Part shown: piece by piece, positions 57,420-64,000 of the stretch
How positions within the stretch are numbered: position 1 is the first letter of the stretch
How the letters are laid out: every line of letters begins with the position of its first letter
From: Stenocarpella maydis
Taxonomy: Eukaryota > Ascomycota > Sordariomycetes > Diaporthales > Diaporthaceae
Direction: 5' to 3'
DNA: 64,000 nt
NCBI GenBank assembly: GCA_002270565.1
Contig: NQMI01000112.1
Span: 90,997 to 154,996 of the forward strand
Position numbers and translations under genes: made by a program
Notes under the pieces: generated by a model
Seen by the model: only the letters and a program-made list of their open reading frames with translations
Told to the model about the DNA's origin: nothing
Databases searched by the model: none

Positions 57420-58385
57420 GCAGCACCTCGCTGCGACTGAAGATGGACATTTACGGGACAGATATGTTATTGGTAAACACGGGGAAAGGTCTCGTTTAAC
57501 AGTTTCTGGTGTTCTTGGGCACCGAGTCTCGGGAGAGGCCAAGATTACCAAGGACGAATGGTGAGTAAATTTCAATACGATCCCAACTTTGCCGTTCGTA
57601 ACGACAATCACATGTCCACGCTAAACGTGTATGCCGTCCCCAACATCTCTATCACGCCGTTCATTTATTGATTTCTCTTGTTGGACGTCTGACTGACTGA
57701 CGACCGACTGATCAGATGCCACGATTATGCAACGCGGGAAAGGTTTCCAATTTCAGTCAATGATCTGATGGTGGCACTGCCAGCAGTATCAGGTTTCATC
57801 CTCAGTACAAGTTGGCCCCCATGGCGCAGGGCCACCCCGACACGGCTGGCATGGAGACAAAAGCCTGGCTTGTCATCCAAGGCTTGCGTTGGTGTTGGAG
57901 GGTGGACCCCGGTGCCGTGGTTTTATGAATTGCGAAAGACTCGATTTTATGCTCTGCCACAAGGAATACGGTATTGTGGCACTGGCAGGCCTGGCATTAA
58001 GGCTTGCATAGAGGGGGATGTCGTGCATAAGTCATTAGATTCTTTCGAAGGGGGAAAGATTGCTGCACACAGAAAGTCATACATCTCAGGCATGGCCAAC
58101 CTAGCTCTTGCGACACTTTAACTCAACAATGATACCCATCAGGCTAGTTCCTGTTTATCACATGTCTCTGATCAGCCCCCTGACGCATATGTCTACCTTG
58201 AAAACTCGAAGGGACGGACCCCACTGCCCAGAGCAGATGATGGCCTGTAGACATGGCCCCCCCAAAAAAAACCTCTTCCCCTCGGAGTAACAAGCGGGAA
58301 GAGACTTTGCTTCCATTATATCGTATTGATGCGTAGAACTAGGTACTTGAACTCCCAGGCCAATCCCTCGCAAGACTGCACCCCA
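57420..58385. other. intergenic between convergent genes
   Basis: 3' flanks of the kinase (plus) and the GH114 gene (minus). No supported gene; open frames show no motif. Confidence 0.55.
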
Positions 58386-59192
58386 TCAGGATGTCTGGAT
58401 CCACTGGTCCAGCCTGATATTCTTGATGATAGTCGAGAACCCATGCTGCCTCCCCTTCATACACTTATCCCTCTTCTTCCCAGTCACGTCCTTCGTGTCA
58501 TTCTGCCTGTCATTATCCGGGTCCTCCCCCTTGGGGTACTCGACGTTGAACACGGGCTTCCCCTGCCTCACAAACGGCAAAAACTGCTCCTCGTCGCCGT
58601 ACTGAATCGCCTGCTCGTTGACGCACCACTGCATCTGGTCCACCACGCGGGGCACAATGTCCCCCGCGTTCTTGAGCCCGACCGACAGGCCCCTCGCGTG
58701 TGCCTCGCCGGCGAGCCACAGCACGTACTCGACAGCGTCCTTCTTGCCCAGCCCCAGCCCGTTCCTGTTGTCCCACGCGTCCACGTTGTCCGGGTCCACG
58801 CCGTCGAACCCCTTGGCGACCGCCAGGTCCAGCCGCGCCTGCATAATCCCGCGGACATTGTCCGACCCCGTGGCCAGCCACTTCTCCCCCTCCCAGTCGT
58901 CCATCTTGCGGCCCAGGTCCTCGCGCCGGAAGCGGGCCGCGTCGGGCCGCCAGTCCTCGTATGTGCCCGCCGAGAAGTACGCAACGACCTTGCGGCCCCG
59001 CTGGTGCAGCGCGGCCACGTCGGCGGCGGTGTTGTCGAAGAGGTCGATGATCCAGACCTCCTGGTCCTCGATGGTGTGGTCGAGCCTCACGCGGTGGTGG
59101 AGGACGTAGTTCCATGTTGTGTGTACCGCCGGCTGCCAGAGGGGCTGTTGGAAGAACCCCGGGGGCCGGGGAGGGAGGGGCGGTGCCGACAT
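58386..59192 (-). CDS. GH114 endo-alpha-1,4-polygalactosaminidase
   Basis: Glycoside hydrolase family 114, a TIM-barrel enzyme that cleaves alpha-1,4-linked galactosamine polymers such as fungal galactosaminogalactan. Single exon, 268 residues, ATG at 59192. Family features: VWIIDLFDN, RGRKVVAYFSAGTYEDWRPD, GSDNVRGIMQARLDLAVAKG, GFDGVDPDNVDAWDN (candidate catalytic Asp), LSVGLKNAGDIVP, and PVFNVEYPKGED (candidate catalytic Glu). Length fits the catalytic domain alone. The N-terminus (MSAPPLPPRPPGFFQQP) is Pro-rich, with no signal peptide or membrane helix. Since family members act outside the cell, an upstream signal-bearing exon may be missing, or the protein may be intracellular. No other galactosaminogalactan gene is near. 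Confidence 0.88.
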   Translation of the reverse strand: MSAPPLPPRPPGFFQQPLWQPAVHTTWNYVLHHRVRLDHTIEDQEVWIIDLFDNTAADVAALHQRGRKVVAYFSAGTYEDWRPDAARFRREDLGRKMDDWEGEKWLATGSDNVRGIMQARLDLAVAKGFDGVDPDNVDAWDNRNGLGLGKKDAVEYVLWLAGEAHARGLSVGLKNAGDIVPRVVDQMQWCVNEQAIQYGDEEQFLPFVRQGKPVFNVEYPKGEDPDNDRQNDTKDVTGKKRDKCMKGRQHGFSTIIKNIRLDQWIQTS

Positions 59193-59643
59193 CTTTTGAA
59201 TATATAACTTATATATACATAAGTTATATATAAGTTATATATTTATAAGTTATATATAAGTTATATATTTTAGTGGTGGTGGTGTTGGGTGAGTGTGTTG
59301 AGAAAGAGAAGATGCGATGTGGTTTTCAGAGATCAATTAGACCTCGGGCGCAAGAGTGGGGGGGGGGGGGAAAAATCAAGTTATAGTAGTCCAGTATGGA
59401 CGAGGCGAGGTTAAGGTGAGGTCTAAGCCATTAGTGGCTGTGCTATACGAGCTACGCCGCCTGCCTGTGCACATTTGCCGGCTGAGCCGGACAGACATGG
59501 ATTGTTCCCCGGGGCCAGGTATCGTGTACCACGACATTTTGATAATAATAGCGATGCCTTGGTGTTGAAACGATATCATCGGGGGGTATTCTCTTGTAAC
59601 AATGCTTTTGTGGTGGCGTCATCTTGTAACACCTTTGTCGAAC
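59193..59643. other. GH114 promoter with AT tandem repeat and G tract
   Basis: It contains tandem AT repeats at 59199-59271 immediately before the GH114 start and a G12 run near 59358-59369. No supported gene. Confidence 0.55.
59199..59271. repeat. palindromic AT tandem repeat
   Basis: Repeated units of ATAAGTTATAT, each close to its own inverse, ending 7 bp before the GH114 ATG on the minus strand. It could form cruciforms and would be in the 5' leader or core promoter. Confidence 0.85.
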
Positions 59644-59943
59644 TCAAACTTTTCTATCCTTCTTTGATGGTCGAACCACAGCGACGGCTGCCCTCTTCTT
59701 CGTGCTTTTTGGGGGCGACGATGGCGTGGGAGACGGTGGCAGGGCAGAGGAAGCCACGGGAACACTTGGTGGAAGGGGTGGCAGCGAAGAATCTCCGTCT
59801 TCCCATATTAGGATTGAAATGGGACTACCGATATCTGGTAGTTGCTCTTCATCACCCAATGGCAGTATCGCGCCCCGGGACTCGCGAAGGAACTGCTTGA
59901 AGCGTGCCAGAAGCCAGGCACAGCCCTTGATGAAGGCGGACAT
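59644..59943 (-). CDS. small hypothetical protein
   Basis: 99-codon frame from ATG 59943 (MSAFIKGCAWLLARFKQFLR). It has an amphipathic/hydrophobic N-terminus, an acidic middle (EDGDSS), a Pro/Ser run, and a basic tail (KSTKKRAAVAVVRPSKKDRK) resembling a nuclear or nucleic-acid-binding tail. No family recognised. Supported only by composition and a clean ATG. Confidence 0.35.
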   Translation of the reverse strand: MSAFIKGCAWLLARFKQFLRESRGAILPLGDEEQLPDIGSPISILIWEDGDSSLPPLPPSVPVASSALPPSPTPSSPPKSTKKRAAVAVVRPSKKDRKV

Positions 59944-60354
59944 TGTCGATCTAGGATATAGACAGGAGGGATGAGAACATTGAAACCTTGCACTGAGTGC
60001 CAGTTCCATCCACAGCGGACAGGTAGAGTTAGTCCGGATTGCGCCCCCCCCCCCCGGGAACAAAAAACCCGTGCGCCTTCCTCACTGGTGGAGGGGGCTT
60101 TTGCGGCCACGAAAGCATCACTTTACCCGCGATTCATGATCGAGGATAGCAATTCTCTGTAGCGGAGTGACTTCTCTGGTTCCGAATTATTGGGGTTGTC
60201 AGACTCTCCACGGTGTGTTCTGGAACCGGGTTGTCGAGACGGTGATGGACGGCGTCCAAGACAGAAGGGCAGACGCCTCGGGAGTAGACAACTTCATCGT
60301 GGTTGGTGGTTGTGCAAAGCCCGGCGATGAGAGATGTCCTGGTGAGTCAATGGA

Positions 60355-60657
60355 ATGATACTGGTACACAGGTTAACCATACTGCCATTTGCTAGCGGAT
60401 GGCTCTTTGAGTGTGCCCCGGAGAAGGCCAGGGCCCAAAATCCTACCATGTCGCGGAGGTGGTCCTACCGGAACGTCTGCAGGATTCCCATTGGCGGACA
60501 GCAGGAACAGGAAGATGACACCGTCCTGCCTGAGACCGAGCCGACTGAAAGCCAGGAGAAGATGCAGTCTGACTCTGACAGGCAGCTTGTGGATGTCGAA
60601 GAGAGCGAGGCTAACTTAGATAAAGACGAGGACGCGAAGATAGAAGATGATTACTAG
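60355..60657 (+). CDS. small acidic hypothetical protein
   Basis: 100-codon frame from ATG 60355 ending in a highly acidic tail (EESEANLDKDEDAKIEDDY). A GTGAGT donor at 60341 and a TAACC-type branch upstream suggest that it may be the second exon of a gene starting further left (about 60170). The frames on either side of that intron do not settle the model. No family recognised. Confidence 0.35.
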   Translation: MILVHRLTILPFASGWLFECAPEKARAQNPTMSRRWSYRNVCRIPIGGQQEQEDDTVLPETEPTESQEKMQSDSDRQLVDVEESEANLDKDEDAKIEDDY

Positions 60658-62225
60658 AATCCCCGGTCACGACAGCCGACCCCAGGAGCAGACTGTAGAA
60701 ACATAATTACTAGCGGATCGGGGCTGTCTTGTCGAAGAAGGACTGGTGCGTTGCCTGGTATTCGGCTTTCGTACGTGATTTCAGATCTCGACGAGAAGGG
60801 TTCTCGGGTACGAGCTTTTGCAGTCGGGAAATCTGTCGGGCTTTTCACTTTCTGTCCACGGCAAGGCCCATACCTGTAGATGTGGATTCTCAGGCAGTGG
60901 GAAGAGGATAGCTTGGGGTCTAGCTTGCCCTCAACCCAAAATCGGCTGCTCAAGTAGAGCATGAGCCTGAACGCGGTAGACTGAGCAAGGAAACACACTC
61001 TTGGCACATCTGTAAATGCTCTCTGTTAACAATCGCCCACTTTTGGTTACCCATTTTGCTTGATAATAGCTCCAAGAAACGAGTTAATTACTAAAAGGTA
61101 TTAAAAGGTTAAGATCATAGCTAACATGATATCCTCAAGCTTATTATAAGCTTAGATTGGGGTAATATAGTAAATAAACCTTAGAATTATTAAAATCTTA
61201 GGAAGTATATAATCTTTCTTATAAGCTAATCCAGCCTTCTCTTATATATAATATATATATATGCATATATATTACTTAACCTGTTATATAAACTTTAATA
61301 ATGGCTTTAGCTTTAGAATTTATAGACATTCAATAAAAGTATTCTCCTAAGTAACATACACCCCCTTATTTATTACAAGATAATTAGTCTTGTTTCTGAG
61401 CTATCTTAGAGGCGCTGGGAATCCCTGTGCTAAATAATAGCTCTAGAATAAATTGGTATACCACCTGTATTTTGGGATCAGTGTTACAGGTAGGCTCATA
61501 TTAGTGATGGCTTCCATCTTAGGAACTTTTGTTCTTCATCTGCGCAACGACCAACATCATTTATTTTTGGGACATCTCAAGCCAAAAAGACACCGGCTTC
61601 AGTTGACTGGTCTAGGCTCGAACTGTTTAGAGCAAATATTCACTATTTCATAATCAGCAGACTACCAACACATCACATCCTGGAGTCTGAGTCACTCATT
61701 CAGATGAAAGCAGCTCGAGAGACATTCAGCAGGAGTAGATGACCGTCTTGCGTCTCATCACACCGGCTCACCACCCTCCCATATTGTCATATCAACTCAC
61801 TATCCTTCTTTCTCGTAACAGAAATTTACTCTCCTTCCTTCCCATCACGCCGGCTCACACCCTTCCATCTCGTCATATCAACTCACTGCCCTTCTTTGTT
61901 GTCATAGCAGTTCCCTTTGCTTCCTCTTCTCACAGTAAGTCACCATTATCCCTTCGTGTCACAACAACTCACCCTCCTCCTTTCTCATCATAAAACCCCC
62001 CCTTCCTCACAACTCACTCTCCTCCTTATTCATCATAAAATCTCCCCCTTCTCATCTCTTTCTACCAATGCTGACAACGGACAGCAGCAATTCTTCGTCG
62101 CTAACCTGACAAGCAGCTCCCAGATCATATCCACATTCGGAACACATCATCCCCGAGGTCGACTTCTGCGCGGCAGCGGGGAATCAAACTTCTTGGACGC
62201 CGTCCAATGCCGAGGTGGTAACACG
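60658..62225. other. AT-rich then pyrimidine-rich intergenic DNA
   Basis: 60950-61400 is AT-rich with RIP-like composition and alternating TA repeats near 61250. 61700-62050 is strongly pyrimidine-rich with degenerate repeats (CATATCAACTCACT recurs twice), probably the promoter and leader of the gene at 62226. No gene recognised. Confidence 0.5.
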
Positions 62226-62994
62226 ATGGATCCACGTCGAAGCCGTGGCAGCAATCCAAGTGATTATCCCCAACAGCAACCAAAGAACCCTCAAATATCA
62301 ACCTCGGCTTCTCAACCTCGCCCAAACACAGGCCTCATAATAGAGCCTCAGCCAGTCAACGCCACCAACCCCAGTATCATGTTCGGGCTTACGCAAGCTC
62401 CACTTCCGGCAAACACTCCGAACCAAGATCAACGACCGAGGGCAGTCGTTTTCATAGGGAACTACAACGCACCTCGAGATATACCGCGGAAGGTGAGAGG
62501 TGAGCAGCTGTTTACACAGGCTTTAGCAGGTGAGAGGGGTTGGGCTTTCAAGTTCCTCACTTTCACTGGAAGCAACGGGGCTTCCAAGCACTGGGTCTGG
62601 GTGGTGGTTCCTGCCGGAGGCATTACCAAACGTGGCTGGGTCCCAAAGGGGTCACGGAGGCCCGGTGAGCCAGCGTAACTCTATTCCCATCAACATCCCA
62701 CCAAAGACGATACACCAAGCACCTCCTCAGAAGGCCACCTCCCAGCAGATAAGTACGGTGCTATATCAAACGCTACAAGGTATTTGGGACGGGATCCATA
62801 ACAACTGTGATACTTTCCTCGCACGTTTAGCCTCCCAAGAGGACATCACTCTTGCAATGAAGACGATATACGGCCCGGGTGGTAGCGGATATGCCGACCT
62901 ACTTTATAGGTCCATTTCAACCCAGCTCCGCAGTATTATGGGTAACGGCAAGTCCGATCCGAGGGAGTTTTTGAACCCGAACCGTAGTATTTAA
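62226..62994 (+). CDS. hypothetical protein, two exons
   Basis: Proposed exons 62226-62664 and 62720-62994, intron 62665-62719 (GTGAGC donor, GCGTAAC branch, CCAAG acceptor, phase 1); 714 nt, 237 residues. The start is the first ATG in frame (MDPRRSRGSNPSDYPQQQ). The N-terminus is Gln/Pro/Asn-rich and disordered. A compact middle (RGWAFKFLTFTGSNGASKHW) and a helical C-terminus (QQISTVLYQTLQGIWDGIHN, then DPREFLNPNRSI) follow. No family recognised. The intron is inferred only from signals and frame; the open frame could instead end at 62678. It lies next to AT-rich repeat DNA, so it may be an accessory gene. Confidence 0.5.
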
Positions 62995-64000
62995 TAGGTT
63001 ACTAAATCATAGCCAGGCGATAATTGTGCAGTCATCAACCTCATGATTTCGGACGGCGTCCAACACGGTATCAAGAGGATGGTCAATTCGCCACCGCGCA
63101 ATGACCTGGCCCCAACAATTGTTTGCTTAGTGCAAATAGACATGCTGGAATTATCACGAGCACGAATACAGAGCTCCAGTCCAAGAACAGCTTGAGGTAC
63201 CAGGTTGCAAGAACAGCAAAGAATAATGTGGGCGGCCCACTTTCCGCCCCCCCCCCCTGATTCGGCCCCCCTTTCCCGCCCAGACACCCATAATTCAAAC
63301 CATAAAATTATATGCAACTTAAATTCTAAAGATAAACCATTTATAATATATAACGTAGTTTACCAGTAAGTAGATTAATTTTACAATATTTACTAACTTC
63401 TATTAACCCTAGCACCTACTTAAGGCTAAATAATTAATAAAAGTTAGCACTAATCAATACTAACTAATACAAAGTACCAGGAAGTAGCCAGGACTAGGAA
63501 GTAGCTATTTTTCAGCAAATTCATTAACTTTACGCTACTCTAGCACCCTCTTAAGGTTAAATAAATAATGAAAGTTAGTACTAATTAGTACTAACTATAC
63601 TTCATTATTTAAATATAATTTAAGTTTATAAATTTAAACTAATTGAAGTAGATATAATACTAGTCTAAAGAGGGTAACTTTTAATATAAAACATATACTT
63701 TATACTAAATAATACTAACTTTACTATTAAAACTTTTGTTTACTATAGATTACTAATATAAATATGTTTATACTAATTAATGATAATTAGGCTGGATTTA
63801 TTATTATTTACTTAGAATATAGCTTACTAAATATTTTGTATTATTTTATAAGTTCTTATAATATATTTAATCTTACAATAGTTACTATGTTATTATTTAC
63901 TTAGTTTCCTATAAACTAAATTCCTAACATTACAAGCTATTTTACTAGGTAAGTAGTTTGTTTTTATTTTTAATAATTATTACTAGAGATTCCTTAATAT
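62995..64000. other. AT-rich RIP-affected repeat DNA
   Basis: No gene. From 63300 the sequence is very AT-rich. It contains the third copy of the short dispersed repeat and a local tandem duplication (two related units near 63383-63470 and 63514-63599). Confidence 0.6.
63383..63599. repeat. tandem duplication including dispersed repeat copy 3
   Basis: Two related units, each with CTAGCACC..CTTAAGG followed by TAAATAA and AGTTAG-ACTAA. They flank the third copy of the dispersed repeat (63472-63504: GTACCAGGAAGTAGCCAGG). The right unit also matches the sequence at 49665-49713, just before the LTR. Confidence 0.65.

Noticed and set aside
1..64000. tRNA, rRNA or CRISPR features
   Set aside because: I looked for tRNA arm motifs and regular spaced repeats and found none convincing; CRISPR is not expected in a fungal genome.

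Overview
The window looks like a filamentous ascomycete (Pezizomycotina) genome, probably a Sordariomycete. Protein-coding genes carry short introns (about 50-250 nt) with GTNNGT donors and CTAAC/CTGAC-type branch sites. HET-domain genes and an XlnR-family zinc-cluster regulator are present. Repeats and several decayed genes carry the C-to-T/G-to-A signature of repeat-induced point mutation (RIP). GC-rich gene islands alternate with very AT-rich, transposon-filled stretches, as in a two-speed or subtelomere-like landscape.

Layout. 1-16 kb: a low-complexity, disordered protein gene (about 1.6-3.55 kb); EMC1, the ER membrane complex subunit 1 (minus strand, two exons); a six-exon XlnR/XYR1-like Zn2Cys6 regulator with a 14-nt micro-exon inside its zinc cluster (minus); and a broken HET-domain gene. 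16-21 kb: an intact two-exon short-chain dehydrogenase, a small decayed probable secreted-protein gene, and an intact HET gene. 21-25.2 kb: three decayed redox genes side by side (D-2-hydroxyacid dehydrogenase fragment, cytochrome b2-type L-lactate dehydrogenase, aldo-keto reductase). 25.6-38 kb: AT-rich repeat block with a pogo/Fot1-like DNA transposon that was entered by a Mutator-like element (clean 8-bp target duplication, 44-bp terminal repeats), a minus-strand Ty1/copia pol remnant, LTR-like repeats and two assembly gaps.

40.3-49.07 kb: the most notable gene, a seven-exon, 2740-residue modular type I polyketide synthase of the order AMP-ligase, ACP, KS, AT, DH, KR, ACP, thioesterase. 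Its KS start and module organisation look like an actinobacterial modular PKS rather than an ordinary fungal iterative PKS. It has no recognisable tailoring genes beside it and sits between repeat blocks.

49.1-64 kb: an LTR inserted into a dispersed repeat, a conserved acidic protein of unknown function (minus), a protein kinase with variant HND and DYG motifs (plus), a GH114 endo-alpha-1,4-polygalactosaminidase (minus) with an AT tandem repeat at its start, several small hypothetical genes, and an AT-rich RIP-affected end.

Exon joins were worked out by hand from splice signals and frame. Where total coding length stays in frame and family motifs are rebuilt across junctions (PKS, regulator, EMC1, SDR) the models are strong. 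Names of the decayed and hypothetical genes are less certain. No database search was possible.
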